Of a DNA stretch of 64,000 nucleotides, positions 12,701-27,413 are shown piece by piece. Source of the DNA: Plantago elongata. Lineage: Eukaryota > Streptophyta > Magnoliopsida > Lamiales > Plantaginaceae. The position numbers and the translations under genes were made by a program. The notes below the pieces were generated by a model. The model did no database searches, was not told where the DNA came from, and saw only the letters and a program-made list of their open reading frames with translations. Each line of letters starts with the position of its first letter. The first letter of the stretch is position 1. The DNA is taken from assembly GCA_036897095.1 (NCBI GenBank), contig JAYMSP010000231.1, positions 1-64,000 on the forward strand, in the 5' to 3' direction.

Positions 12701-15700
12701 GTACCGGCTGTTCAACAGTACCCCTCACCTAACAGGAAAAGAAAGGGCCATAATTAATTCGCGAAGTAGAAAAATTGATTTCTTAATTCCAAGGAAAATA
12801 AAGGTCAATTGCACCAACCTGAAGCATAACTTCAGCATTTCCATTGAGCCAGTTTGCATACGGAGATATTGCAGTTAGCAACATCATGCCCCCATCTTTG
12901 ATATCAGCATCAATCCTAACTTCTCCAGCTTCCAATATGTTCCAGTTCAAACCTTTAAGGCTCTCGGCCAACTGTGCGTCCCATATCTCTTGATTTTTTT
13001 CTCTGGGCCCCTTTCTATCACTAGACTCATCTGGAGAAGTTTTACTTGTCCCTGTATCCCAATCTCGAACCCAAGTAGATTCATTTTTATCCCTTTCAAT
13101 TGCTTCGTTGTCCACATTATTATTGGGGACAAGTGTTAACGGAATGCTTCCTTGAATATGTACATGGCCATTGTGAACAACTGGTTCAAATTTTGCATTA
13201 AATAGGAAACGGCTGCTTGGAGTTAAAGAAGCAACAACTTCAGCCCTCCCAAGATCGATTCCTCCAATGGCCCCATCTAGGAGCCTTACTTGGACATCGC
13301 ACTCTGGTTTAGCTAGATTTCCTTTAAGGTCACCTTCCATGTGCAGTATGCCTCTGATTGGCACCAGTAATTGCCTTAAAGAGTGAACTGCTTCGGTAGC
13401 AGAACTTTCAATAAGCTGAACTAGGGTGGGAACCAGACTGACCGGGAAGTTAAGGACAGCGAAATGTAAGTTTGTCTTCGGCCCCAGCAGTGTACCATCC
13501 GCATGAATTGTAGCATTATCCCTTTGGATAAAGATTTTTTCAAGACGCAGACCATCATTGTTGCTGTACATGCCAGCAGCTAGAATACGGTGGTTTTTAT
13601 ATGTTCCCCACTCCCATTCTTCTCCATGAAAATCAAATTCTGCCTGGATCCAGTATACAGATAGAAAAGTGCATTGGGAAAAGAGGTCGATAATAAAGTA
13701 GACTTGGTTTCATTATTATTCATAAAGAACCAGGATTTCTTAATCAATGATATGGAAACCACTTACAATGAGTAAATAATTTGTTAAATTAATGTTGGAA
13801 CCATATAAGTAAAAATTTATGGATTCATGAGATAAATATTTGAAACATAGCAGTACATAAGATTCAAAACCAACCAGGTTTTCTTGCTATTCAAGATCAG
13901 AGGATAAAGCATGAATATCATGGCAAGTGAAGGTAAGGTATTTCAGTAAACAGCAAGAATCATGAGAATAAGCATCCTCAATAGGTTTTCTAACTTGGTC
14001 ATGGTTTGAAAAGAAACACATCCATATCATGGCAGGTTAAGCTAAGGTTCTTCGGTAAACAAGAAGGTTCATGATATTGAGCATACCAGAGTTGCATGCA
14101 TATAGCTGCCAAGTCGATGGCTAAATTTTGGATATGAGTGTGTTTGGTCTTCAAACATCAACATATGATTTCAAACAAAACAAAAAAATCAAAAGATGAA
14201 TAGAAAAGGTGCATAAATACCCACCACAGTATCACCATTTCCTCCTCCACTGGCATCTAAAGAACCATTCCAGCGGCCTTTAAGCTCAGCTAAACCAGGA
14301 AGATCAAAATCATCAAGGACAACTTCATACGAAGGAGCACAATGACCTCGAATTTCCTACAAGATTTCATAAGAATAGATGGTACCAAAAAAAAGATTAA
14401 TAAAAGGAAAAGCGGAGGGGAAATTTTTACAAGGAGAAATAAGCCGTGATCAATATTCCCAACAGCAAGATTCTTAGAATCTTTGAGAGTCAGTCATCAC
14501 AATGTCGCATACCTCAAGAAGCTTCTGAAGGCTCTCAGCACATACCCCAACTGACTGCAAACTTCGTATGAAAAGGTCCTGAAAATAAGCAAACAGGCCA
14601 CATAATCACAATGTTAGTGCAACGTGTCACGGAATCTAAATCTAACGTCTATACAGCCCTCGGTGCAGACTATGACCTTGGATCTAGATTGAACAGCAGG
14701 ATCAGAATTTCGAGAAAGAAGCCTGGCTAAAGGAAGCATGTCAGCAATCTCAGCATTAGGAACCTCAAGCCTCAGTCTCCATCTACCCATCGAAGATATC
14801 ATACTACCAAGGTGACCCGTCATTACTTTTTGGAACAAGCTACCTTTCTCCTTCCCAGCAGGGGTTCGATCCCGGGAGCCAGGCAAAACATACTCTCCTT
14901 GCAGTTCGTATTTGCTGTTGACTTGCTCCAAGATAGCTCTTTCAACGGTTATCTATAGCAGAGATGTATTAAACCATATGCAGAAAAGACAAGTGAAAGA
15001 ATGAGTTTTTGGATACAACAGAATCATCACGGAGACTAATACATCATATAAGTTCGTTCCTTCTTTTGGCCCAACAGCCTGGCATCATCAGTGGCCAAAT
15101 AATCAAGCGAAAGACGGCTCATGCAATATACAGCAAAAATGGCAGCAATATTTATTCCTAGTTATTAACCAGAGACTATCAACGAAACTGAACATAGTTT
15201 TCTCACACAATTCTTAAAGTCTACCGTAAGTAAATAAATTTGGATGACTCAAGACTCCGCAACTTATAGCCGGATCTTGATCAATGTTTAAAATTCAATT
15301 TAGCGTTTTAGCAAGCATTAAAAACTTCAGCAGAGACGTTTTAAGCAGAAAGCGGGGAAAAAAAGTACTGAGCAACAATAATTTTATTAAATAATTGATA
15401 TAATTAAGAGAACCACAATGGAGATTAAATCATATAAGCAAGTGTTCAGGTTATTCTCCATTTGGACCAATAGCTGGCATCATGAGGGTAACAAGAAAGA
15501 AATGGTGTGCATCCTGCTAATTAATCCAGAGACCATAGTGACATTTCAGTTAATTATACTCTCCTTGTATTAAGTTACAAAGAAGGTATAGATTTGTTTC
15601 AATTCACCGGGGTTCTTTCATTACCTAATGAAAGATTATATGAACCTTAGATATTGATCAAGATTTGAGTCTAAATTGCAGAGTTCCGACCCGTACTAAA

Positions 15701-18700
15701 TTATTTACTCTCCGAAGACCATTCTGAGATACAGTTTCGTTTATCTCATTAAACCCAATGCTCATGCATGATCCATGTGCATCTTTTTCCTTTAAATGGT
15801 GGACAATGTGCAACGTCTATATTATAACTAAACTCCTATAGATACTAAGATCAAAAAAGATGTTTAATGGTGACTAAACTTCATGAAATGAGAGCATTAT
15901 CTCACTATATTAGAACAGAAGGTCATCCCATGAATTGTTGTAAGAGCAAACAAAGAAACAGTTTTAAGTACAAACAGAAGATACAGTAAATACAGTAATG
16001 GAAGAGATGAAACCCAAAAAAAAATAGATCGACTCACCACATCCCCACTCCATCTGGCAGCTACGTCTAGAGATTCTCCCAATACACCACTAAATTTCGG
16101 GCGCAGGACAGATAACACACCATGTCCCCTTCTTTTCTGAAAGTTTAATTGAATTTCGGCCTGAAAAAAAGAAGGGTTGGTACCAGTGAGACTGCAGCCC
16201 GAAAAGAGGTTCAATTCTAAAAGTTAACAAACTTAATGTAGTGGCAAACAAAGCTTGCAAAATTTGTCATTACAATTTGCATATAATGTGAAATTGTAGT
16301 AAGACAAGAGTGCATCTTCTACAACTGCAAGCACTATTTCCATCTAATAAACCGTCTGACGATGCAAGGGATATATATGAAATTTATTGTGCAGATTTGT
16401 TAAGCTGGCTTCCTTATACATGTAAGAATTAACTAACTGTGAATTAAAAGTAATAGAGTCTACTAGGAGAGACAGCCAACTATCAAGACATACATATTGA
16501 AAATTTTAAAGTTGATAAACAATATATCATACAGGACTAATGAACTGATGCATGAATAAAGACAAATACAAAGCTAACTAGTCCTCTCACGATAAAATTA
16601 CAAAAGCAAAAACCTTTACATCCGGTGATAAAAATGACAGAGCTGATGACGTAACTTGGAGTACTGGCTGAACAAAAACAACCGTTCATGTTTCCTTTAA
16701 ATGTGCTTAATTTTATTATAGATATGCTCAACATAAATTATACCCTTATAATAGATTCTGGAAAGATTACAACCAGAAGATACATAGAGATGCTGTAAAC
16801 TAATTCAAGAACGCTTAGTTTATTATATACCCAATGCTCATCAAAAATTAAATAATAGTTTTCGGAACTATTACAATCAGAACAAGGCAAGGAGATGCAG
16901 TAAACTAATTCAAGCAATTTTTGCTTCCTATTCTAGTGACAGATATAACTTTGAGTAGATAACTTGAATGAGGATTGAAAGGAAAACTTACCCTTGAAAT
17001 TGCACCACGGAGAGAGGCGAGCTCTAGTTCATCCAGAGGTAGATTGCGCACCTGATTCCATTAAGTAAAAAAAAAAAGCATGGTTGGTTTGGAACAAAAA
17101 GTTAAGAAAAGAGGAAATATTCAAGGAGCCTAAGGTACAGATATAGGTGGATGACCTCTAGGTTAGCTGATTGTAGAGGTCGATAGCATGCAGTAGCTTT
17201 AAGCTGTCCTTTCTGCAGCGAAAAAGAAAGTAATTTTCCAGCAGCATTTTCTTCCGAAGTAGACTGTAAAGGTCCTACAAGCTCTAGTGCAAGACTTTCA
17301 TCTGGCCGACCAGTAGAATCCAACTGCATAGGCAAATCAAAGGAGCATTCAGTTCAATGCCTGAGTGTTTGAGGCATCACGAATTAAGGAGATAGAAGAC
17401 CTTATGCTAAATTTATTAGACATAGTAATCCTACAGTCCTCCCTTTTATTATGATTTATGACTATGCCGAATAAATGTTTGTAGACATGCTAATACCATT
17501 CAAGAGCACATGTTGCTCATATAGTTCTTTGCTTGTAGGATAATTAAGTATATACTTTCCTAAGGATCTTTTTTTATCACTTCTTAATGGATGAGATGAA
17601 TATTTCTTCAATGTTTTGTTACATAAATCCGGAGGCAGAGAGACGCATGGTGCAAGAAAAACATGGCTACAGCACTGCATCATGGCTATTGACACTGGTA
17701 ACAAATCAATCCCTTTGATTCTTTGTTTAGAATCTCAGCATCGGTGACCGAAGAGCAAGTTCTCTTTGCACCTTCACAGACATTCTCTTTTGCAGACCTT
17801 CTCCTAGTGTTTTCTTCTCAACTTGGGAATAAATCATCTATGGCTTCTATAGTTCACATGTTTTCCAATGGTAACTTTCTGATTTCCAAGAGTTTCTTTT
17901 GCTTCCTACTGAAATTCTGGGCTGCACTCTCTGTTTTTTGTGCATATACTTCAAGGAAAGAAAAAGAAAGATTTTTTGTTGAAAGAATCTCTATCAAGTC
18001 ATAATTCACAGGAAGCTAAGGGTGAAGAAGAGATGGGGGGAACTGCAACAGAATGGAATAGAGTAAAGCATTAGGTGAAATTTAGAACAGCACGCGAATA
18101 ACCTCATACGCAAATCCCAATTGTTATGGCAACTAAATATATTACACCCTCGATTTCACTAAAAGCTTGACAATTTAATTTGACAATTTTTAAGGTTGAA
18201 TGAGTAAAAAAATGGTTTGTATTTATTGAAGTAGTAAGTGGATGGTAGAAACTAGAAAGTAAGAGGGAGAACAGATAAAGTATGAAAGAGTGCGATTAAA
18301 AATTTAATAAGTGGATAAAGCGGGTGTCTGTAAAAGAGTTGAAAAGCTTTTATTGAAACGTCTTAAATGGAAAGTTGTAATGCTTTTAATGAAACGGAGG
18401 GAGTATTAGCTAGGCATTACTGAGGAAAAAGCAAATATGACATCTTTTGTGCGTGGGAAAAAAAAGCAGAAAATCTGAAAGTAGCGTATAAGAGGGCAAA
18501 CGGATGCTAAACATACCTTGATACCATGAGATGTTATGCTTAATACTCCAGCTAACTGGGGAGCCAGCATCAACTGATTAAGTTTTAGCCCTGAGATCGA
18601 AACATCACCACAGAGACTTTTTCTACCACCTTCCCCTTCCGTCGTGGGTGGTTCTAAACTTTTGTCAGAGTCTGAAGCTTGTACATCATTTTTGCATGGA

Positions 18701-21700
18701 CTCTTGTTAACTTTGCCTTGAAATTTGATTCGTCCCGTTGCTTTCAAGTGGACAGGCCTCAGAGAATCAAATGTGTAAGAAGATACCAAGTTGAAAATTT
18801 CAAAATTTCGCATACGTAGATCCAATTCAACTCCTTCCACAGAGAAAGGCATGGAACCAACTTCGCTCCTTTCTCTCCAATTTGACGAAACTAAATCAGC
18901 TTTGCTTATTTCTCTCCAATTTGACAAAATCGAATCAGGATATGACGTTAAAACTTTTGTATACAACTCAAAAGCAGCAGATGAAGAATTCACAGAAATG
19001 TGATCGTGTGAAATTATGATATCTCCACGAGCATCTGAAAGTGATCCTTCAGCCCTTGGTGCAGTCCATTTTATATCAAATCTCCTATATTACCAAAAAT
19101 ACAAAAACCGTTTATTGACAATACAGATCCAGAAATATTAGTCCACAAGAATCCCAAGTGAGAAAAAAAGGCTTACGGTCTTAACAATGAGCCGGAAATT
19201 TTAGTTTCACCATTCAGATCGCCTAATTTAAGGGGCATTGCATGAAGGTAACCCGGTATATACCGATGCATTATGTTGTCAATACATACATTGCCTGAAA
19301 CGTTAACATCCATTGCAGTCTCATCAACCTCACCCTGCAATAATAGAAGATTTTCAAAGCATCAGATTAATCAGAAGAAAACAAATGTTTAAACTAGAAT
19401 CAAGAGACTGAATATGCTTAAGAGCTGCATTGGCCCTAATGTAACCAAATTTTCAACAGGAACTTTTACTTAACGCCAACAACGACGTCAGAGCAACAAT
19501 AATAGTAGTAATAATAACAACAAGGATCCTGTTAAAGCAGGGTACTTCCTGTAAAAGATAAATTACAACAAGGATCTATTTATTATTTTATAGAATAATA
19601 TTACTTGTGCAGTAATAATCCAATGGATTGTAAACAAAAGATTCGAAACCTAAACAGATTAAGTTGAAAACATGAAAGACGACATTGGACAAAAATTATT
19701 TGGATTTACTTCTAATATTTTAATCAAGTATACTTCTCGAGGAAGATAAACACCTCAGGGCAAATCCATGCATTTCCCGCCCCACGGATTTCACCACCAT
19801 CAACTAGGGTTGCTCTGATTCCATACAGGTCTGCTACCTGCCACCAGGACCAGATGATGATTATATATGCACCAAAAAATCATTAAATACCAGACCAAGT
19901 GACGATGCTATTTAAATTACTCACACAATTGTCAGTGTTGAAGGTAAAGTTGGCAGATATATAAGAGAGTGGAATATGGTCAATAGCTGCAACTGCACCA
20001 GCTTCCTTATTATTCATCATCGCCTCGTATGCAGCTGAATGGGGAGTATCGGACGATAAATTAATGAGCTTCCTAGAAACCAATGCACTTCCAACAAACA
20101 CAGGAGTATCCAACGGGCCTTGACAATTGAAAACTGCTGTTACGGATCCAGCCAACTGAAGTGAAGGACATTAAATCAAGTCAGATTAGAAAGACAAAAA
20201 AGGCCCAATTTAGAAATACATTATTAGATCCAACCATTCAATGGATAAATGAGAGACATACCGGAAATAACATAGGCTTCATCTTGAAAGTTTTCATCAA
20301 GGCGTTCACCTCCACTGAGGGTACCTGAGATGAAATTTCAATGATAAAACTAAGAATAAAGATCGAGAAATCAGAAAACAAAAAAGGCCACATATCAGTG
20401 CCTTTGACACACTTTCATATCTAATAGACAAAGGTATCGCAGTGCTTCATATACTGTACATTCAACAGCATACAGTGTAATACAGCAAGGAATCGATATT
20501 ACTTTACTGAAGTTCAGATAAGAATAACTCAAGCACCATGTACCACCAATCACCTTCTTCTGCGTCTAACCATTACTACAAAGTTCTCTCTTGGAAACAA
20601 GATGCCCAACTTAAAACCACAAAGGGATTACTCATGATACTATGGCTTTGTTTAGCAAAACTAGCTGAAAAGGTAGCTGGTAGCTGGAAAGCTAGCTGGT
20701 AGCTGGTTAGGTAGCTTTTTTTTTCAACAAGCTAACTTGATTAGCTTCTCAAACCAGCTAACTTTTCAGCTAGCTTGTTTAAAAAGCTACGCATTCATGT
20801 AAAAAACTCATGAAGCTGAAAAGCTAACTGAAAAACTAGTGGTAAACAGGGCCTATATGTGTGCAAGGGAACTGGCAATTTATTGATACTGTAACCAAGT
20901 CCCACTACTTACCAAGCTTTAACACAAAGCTATGATTTTCCATATGATAAATGGCACATAACAGGCAATTTGAGAATTTCTTTCACTGTTCACATTCAAC
21001 TCCCCGTGGGATAGCCCAAATGCAGTAACAACAGATTTATCTCAGAAACCACTTTGGTAGGAATGATAATTATCAATTTCAACATATCAAAATTATGACA
21101 GGTAAGACTTAGTCCTGCCATTTCACTAAACTAGTTTGAGAACGGGTATGTGTAATGTTCCATAAAGGAATTACAATGCCAAGGCTACATTAGTGTTAAT
21201 ACAGGTACAGACCTAAATCTTATCAATGATTGTTTAGTTATCAGTAATAATCATTCATGAGGAAATTAAAACAGAATAGTTTGAAAGTAGAGTACCCTTA
21301 CATCAAATCCAATTCTACCTGACACATACAAATCGACAGAAACAAATAATATAAGAATCATTTGTTAGGTAATATATCTCTTTGTTGTTGAAGTGCTTTC
21401 TACCTGACACATTAGTTGATATTCTCCTTCCTCTGGATCAATACCAAAATCTCCAGACGCTTCTAAAGGAATATCACCAAACCAGCCCCTGGCATTGTGC
21501 AAAAATATCCGCTGGGCCCGGAAGAACAGACTCGCAGACACATTCTGTGGAAAGAGGTTGCAATAGTCATTAATGTACTCACGGAATAACTACCTAAGTG
21601 AGAAAGGTTGCCAATACCCCGTTAATGTGAGGCTCACAAATAGAAAGCATTAACCAATTGGGGTCGCAATCAGAATAATTGCAGATATTAAAATAAGCAA

Positions 21701-24700
21701 GAGTTCACATGGTTTCTGGTGATTATATACATGATCTCCTTTATTTCACCATATTAAAAATCTTAGTTTGCATCCACATTGGATGTAGTGAACGACAGTG
21801 GATAAGTAATGTGCATACAACTGAGACACTTGCTAGTTCACCATTAATTAAGAAAGCAAATGCCCCAAAAAATTGATGTATAAAAGTTTCATCCTATGAG
21901 CCAGTGACGAAGTAACTAATGGATGGCATAATAGTCAATCCTGAATGCTCTAATGTGTTAGCCAGAAATTATATAAGATACAGTGAAGGTATAGTAAACC
22001 GAAAGCTCCCTCTTCTTAGACAGTCCATGAACATTAGATATTCAAAATTTCAAATTGATCTGATTTGAACTATTATGTCCTGGTGGAAACAAGCTTCGTG
22101 GCTCCTATTCTCTAGAATATTCTTTTGTGTGTACCATGACCCATTATCCAACAAAACAACACACCATTTGCTTTCAACTACCGAAATATATAAGACCTCC
22201 GAGAGATTGAAGTGCTAAGTAGATGTCATAGCTGAGTGTAGTGAGTACAGTGACATACTGAGAAACATGATGGTGCATCATATATTTGGAAGGCAAGCCC
22301 TGTTACATCAAGCTGCCCATGAAGATTAGGAAATGTTTCTCCTTTTGACATGCAAATGTGAACCTGTCATAGCACTAGATCAGTTTATTATTGTATATCA
22401 GAAAAGGTTCTCAACCAAAAATAGAGAGCCGTAGCAAGTGAAAAGTCTCAGGTGTGGACCAATAAACAACAGTAAGAACAGTATTTTTTTAGCAAAGAGA
22501 AAAAATCAAGCTCCAAGTGAACGTATACTTATGAATAACAGACTTAAAGCTACAGCAAGAACCTTAGAGACACAGTGCCATTCGCAACATAGCACATAGT
22601 AGAGGCATTTGCAATTTGAAGTTTCACAAATGTATGTGCCACAATAACAAATTAGGCTATTCCAATGTAGTTAAGGAAGAAGAACATCTTGACAAAGGCT
22701 TCTTAGTTAGAACATATGTTTGTGAAAATCTAGAAATCTTGAGTCGAGGAATTGAGCTTTAATATCTTCTACGAGAAATTTAGCAACTGTGTTTGTCTAT
22801 AAAAATAGGAGGTTGGAGGACTTATTAGATTATCAAAATAATACAAAAGTGCACTTGCTTGTTTACAGGTGTGTCTGGCTAACAAAAGCATGACGTAAAC
22901 AACATAATTCTTTAATGTTTATGGAATAAAAAACACAATCCTTCTCGATGAAATGTGAGAGGGAACAGGCTACTACGTGCTATATTACTGCGATAGTAGG
23001 GACAATAAAAATAGAGAATTACCTCGCCACTAGCTCTTCCTTTAGACCACGAAATTGGAAGGTCTAAAAGCCTCTCGAAAAGCTGCAATGAAATAAATTT
23101 TAAGTCCATTTGCACAAATTGCATACAGCAGTGGCGCTCAATAGTTAAGGGAACTCCAAATCTCGTCATGCACTTTTACCGGAACAAAAAGATTCGCAAC
23201 TTTCAGATTCACGTGCCATTTCTGCTCAATCATATCGACATAAACATCAGTTGACAACCACCCACCATCTTCAGAGACAACGTTTGATCTCCACATCTTA
23301 CAGTTTCCACTAAGCTGCACATGTACACGGCCATAATGGTTTTGAAACTTCACACGTCCACCAGAAACATCCATTTCTCTAAAAAAGGAACAACAATTAC
23401 AACCAAATACAAGGCCTCCAACCTCTGTAAAAGAAATATATATAGTAACTGAAACTTCCACCTCCAGAAGTGCCAAAAATAGTTAATTGAGCAATAGAAT
23501 CCCTTTAAAAAAGACTTGTACGGTAAACTTCAGTGAGAAAGGTTTACAGAGTATCTTTCTTTAAGCTTTTGAGAGCTCTTGATAAAATTTATTTCATGGA
23601 AGTCAACCAAAAAGGTAGATGTCATATGAGTACACTATGGTACTGTTATCAGCATCGGATTTTAACCCACAGAAGAAAGCAAGATGACACTGGACATATC
23701 ATCCTTCAACAGTGGCATCATAACGAGAGAAAAATACCCATTAGTGACATATAAACAGATAAAGAATACCTTGGCTCCATGTCACCATATGCAAGCAGCA
23801 TCAATTTTCCACCTCTGAATTGTACTGAATCGAGAACAAATGGTGTCTTTTTGTCCATGCCCAACATACTTTCTTCACGTATCTCATCAACTAGTTCTGT
23901 AGATATACCCTCAACTCTAGCACCAATCGCAGACTTCACCCTTTGCAAAGGATTGACAAGAAAACGAGTGTATGCTTGACCCAAGTTCATAAAGTCGTTG
24001 AATAAAGCTGTTCCTCGGCTCACTGGCAAAACATCTTCAGAGTGTGTGGCAGTACTCGAAGTCTCGACATCTGATTGAGCAAAACTACTACAGGCGGGGT
24101 CACCTTGGTCATCCAATATATTATTGTGATGGTCTTTCACCTCCTCATCTGAGATGCCACTTTCTTTTTTAGCTTCTGAGCTATTAATAATATCTACACT
24201 TTCCAGACATTTATTGAAAGCAGATCCATCATTGGCAACGTTGATCCCATCAACAGTGTTGTCAGATAGATATTGATCACGAGAGTTTAAGAATTTACCA
24301 TGTCCAGCGGAAGTTAAAGAACGAGGATCCCGTAAGCTATTCATCTGATCTTTCGACAACATTTCTGTTCCTTTACGAACAAATCTAATATTTGATTTAT
24401 CACTGGTAACTTCAACTACCCTGTTATCAACACTATTTTCATCCTTAACATTATGATACTCGTCTATCATATTTACTCTGGAGTTGGTGGCATCATTGCT
24501 ATTTCTAAGAGAGGAGTTCTCCACATCCATCATATCCAACCCCGCAGTTGCATCATCATCAGTGTTACGCATTGAGGAAATCTCAGAGTTCTGAACTTCA
24601 GCGCCAGCTGATTCCTCGGTACGGTTCCCAGAGTTCACTTGTGATTGTCTTTGGAAGTATAGACGAGCTGCAGATGCACTACGCTCCAGAATCCTTCTCT

Positions 24701-25817
24701 TGGATGCAATACCTAAAACTGACAAATCATTTCCATTAGCCTTCCTCTTGAATTTGTTCCTCATGGCACCCGGCATAAGTTTTAAAAAGTTGTTAGATTC
24801 TGAGGATGAAATCTTTGCACCAAATGATTTCTCCAAATCAGCATGCTTCAAATCATACTCTGCACCAGCATCCATGCAATGATGATCTCTCCATGGTTTT
24901 TTTTCATCAATGTAAAAGATTCGATCCGGAGCCACTACCCTTGCAGGAATACTTGTACTTTCTTTCTTATTATCATCTTCAGGCAGAACACAACTATATT
25001 CAGGAAGGACATAACCTTTTTCAGCAGAAATCAAAGCTGCGTCATCTCTTTCTCTTTCCCATCGGGAACCAGCTTCCTCTCTCGCAGTCCTCCTGGTTCT
25101 GGTACGATAATCAATTCCTTCTTCGGTTGAAAGGTGTCTGTTCAGTCCACCTTCAGAATAAGGTATCCCCAACCAGGTATAGTCCTTCTTTTGCGCCACT
25201 AACAAACTCGGATTTGACAAAACAGCATCAACAACAATCTTCCCCGTTCTAAGACTAGAAAAAGGACGAATGCGGAGCTTAACAGAGGAAACCTCTCCAC
25301 ATGAGAATTCCTCACTATGAGGCCCAATCGAGCACGACTCCAACGTTATACTCAAAGGAGAAACCCTCCTTACTCTCCCAAACTCAATCTCCCTCTCTAT
25401 AGATTCACTTAGCAGAGAACAAACAGAAGGCAATAACTCAGTTTCAACATACGCCCTCGCTTTCGACTGTCCATAAATAACCAACAAACACACCCCAGAT
25501 ATAACACTGAAAAACACAGAGCACCTAAACAGAAACAACCCTTCCTCCCACAATGGACTAACATACTTTTCGAGCTTTTTCGTACGGACAAACGGCTCCT
25601 TCACCGAATTAATCATCCAACGACTCCTCAACTCCAAATTCCTCCACAACAACTCAACATTCTGCATAAACTTATTGCCCTGGAATATCCAGTTCTTATT
25701 CTTCGAACACCTACACGAGCCTCTCCTAAACGGAACTACCCTAGCGTAAACACTCTTCCCCTTACACCTTTCACCTAAAACAGTAAAATCAAGTGGAGCT
25801 CCAAACGTTGCAACCAT
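9746..25817 (-). CDS. TIC236: TIC236, TamB-like (DUF490) inner-envelope protein import factor
   Basis: TIC236 (Arabidopsis EMB2410) is anchored in the plastid inner envelope and reaches across the intermembrane space to TOC75, linking the two import translocons; it is the plant relative of bacterial TamB. Exons in transcript order are 23770-25817, 23180-23378, 23023-23082, 22259-22363, 21404-21544, 20262-20324, 19925-20155, 19754-19837, 19177-19334, 18517-19084, 17156-17323, 16992-17051, 16038-16160, 14677-14952, 14513-14578, 14225-14356, 12819-13643, 12448-12728, 12096-12358, 11003-11241, 10688-10879, 10035-10310 and 9746-9892. All junctions keep frame, giving 2234 residues (about 2166 in Arabidopsis). 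There is an N-terminal transit region, one membrane segment at about 93-115, a variable stretch about 300-640, then the long beta-helical region ending in the DUF490 tail (VQLGKRLQ, ASVVRQMKDSEMAMQW, FEYSTTSQD). No lesion is seen. Confidence 0.95.
11711..11866. repeat. Tandem duplication with hexanucleotide expansion in a TIC236 intron
   Basis: A ~70-base unit (GGTCCCTA, then CATGTAATGGTCAAGTTCT, then AACACTTGGCAAC) is present twice side by side. The second copy has expanded an internal TTCTAG hexamer to about four units. It lies in the intron between TIC236 exons 11003-11241 and 12096-12358, so it is not coding. Confidence 0.75.
18145..18403. mobile_element. Stowaway-like MITE in a TIC236 intron
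   Basis: The 259-bp element starts CACCCTCGATTTCACTAAAA and its other end, inverted, reads CTCCCTCCGTTTCATTAAAA, with TA on both outer sides as the expected target duplication. It has no coding capacity. It sits in the long intron between exons 17156-17323 and 18517-19084, about 110 bases from the downstream splice site. Confidence 0.75.
20644..20853. mobile_element. hAT-like MITE rich in GCTAGCTGGTAGCTGG
   Basis: The left end GGCTTTGTTTAGCAAAACTAG and the right end (inverted GGCCCTGTTTACCACTAGTT) form imperfect inverted repeats of the GG-CTGTTT type common in plant hAT MITEs. The body is packed with AGCTGG, AGCTAACT and AGCTTTT words. It lies in the TIC236 intron between exons 20262-20324 and 21404-21544. 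Related copies form the array at 26360-26820. Confidence 0.7.
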
Positions 25818-26359
25818 AATGAATCGAAAACAAAGCTCGGCTTCGAAGGATGGTACTAATATACCAATTCCGAAGCCAATTTCACCTTATTTGATGAACG
25901 AGTGGTATAGAAGCTGCTGGAAATGTAAGGAATCGAACATTTCTTAATCGAATTTGAATCTCTTATTCAACGGAGTTTGCTACACACACGAAACACGAAG
26001 AGTAATAAACTTCCGGTTTTGAATCTCCGATCGTCTTCGGAAATTCACTAAGCTGGTGTAACAAGCAACTGTGACAAACCTAGCCACATGATAAAATGCA
26101 TAATCAATTGGTCACTGTTTGTTTATGAGCTCATACTTTTTCCAGATGATGATTTGGAGAAGAAGAAGAAGAAGGAGAAAATTTAGAAACAAAATAAATG
26201 GGCTAAACAAGTATACAATTTAGTTGGGTTTTGTTAAAACTGTCATATTGGGCCGGCTTGCCTAGCTTATTGGGCTATGTTAGGATTGAGCTGTACTCTG
26301 CCACTATACTTTCAGTTCCATTAGATCTTTTTATAATAAATTCGTTACGTACAACGTAT

Positions 26360-26820
26360 AACTTTTTAAAAAATAGTTTAAGTTAACTTGATTAGCTTCT
26401 TAAACAGCTAGCTTGTTTAAAAAATTACGCGTTCATTTAACGATCTTTTTATTTAAAAAAACTCATAGAACTTAAAAGCTAACTGAAAAGTTCGTGGTAA
26501 ACGTGGTTTGAAAAGTTAATCAAGTTAGATCTGGATGATCTTTGACAAAACTAGCTGGAAAGCTAGCTGGTCACGTAGCTTAAGTTAACTTGATTAGCTT
26601 CTCAAACCAGTTAGCTTGTTTTAAAAATTGTGCGTTCAATTAACGATCTTTTTATTTAAAAAAAAACTCATGGAATTTAAAAGCTAACTGAAAAGTTCGT
26701 GGTAAGCATGAATGTGGTTTGAAAAGCTAATCAAGTTAACTTGTTGATAATAAAAATTCATAACCAGCTACCAGTTAATTAATCAGCTACCACTTAGTTT
26801 TTCAACTATCAGTTAACTTA
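26360..26820. repeat. Nested array of partial MITE copies
   Basis: At least three pieces of the element described at 20644-20853 lie end to end. Two are direct (about 26370-26503 and 26538-26712), each running from AACTTGATTAGCTTCT through GCGTTCA and TTAACGATC to AGCTAACTGAAAAGTTCGTGG. One is inverted (about 26717-26818, with AAGCTAATCAAGTTAACTTG and ACCAGCTACCAGTTA). Copies A and B share the ATTTAACGATCTTTTTATTT segment, missing from the intronic copy, so they are closer to each other. The array lies between the TIC236 5' end and the ICME 3' end. Confidence 0.75.
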
Positions 26821-27413
26821 ATTTGAATTGTGTATATTGAATATACTAGTTCGTAAATGAGATATAGTATATGAGAATAATGAACATATGAGAATATCAT
26901 CTACATTTGATGGATGTTCCGTGGAAGATAATGAAGATGATTGACATGAATAATTATTTATGTAAAGTAACATTTCAGATTTCAATGACAAATGTGTTCC
27001 ATGTTCCAATTCCACAGGCATACATGTTTCTGTATGTTCACCTAGATAAGACGGCAATGTTTGTATTTCGTATTAGTTTTGTGCATCTCTTGTTTTCTAT
27101 CGTGGAATTTGAAATAAAACGTACCAAAACAGGAAGCGGATTGCTTTTCTATTATAACACCGGAAAACAATAAGTTTTACACCTGGGGAGCAAGACAGTT
27201 CCTAGCTCTCAAATGCAGTACAGGAACACAACACCCTTAAGTAGGAACCTTATCTGTCAAAACTTGATACACGTGATTCGATTGCTACCGATCATGTACA
27301 ATAACAATGTGACCAAAGAATAGGTCAGGCCAGAAACTATGTACACTATGATCTGACAAAGAATAGGTCATCTTATCTATATCTTTACCAGTGAGGATTC
27401 AAGTTGATGCTGA

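Noticed and set aside
24806-25252. 148-codon plus-strand frame opposite TIC236 exon 1
   Set aside because: Antisense shadow of coding sequence with no domain.
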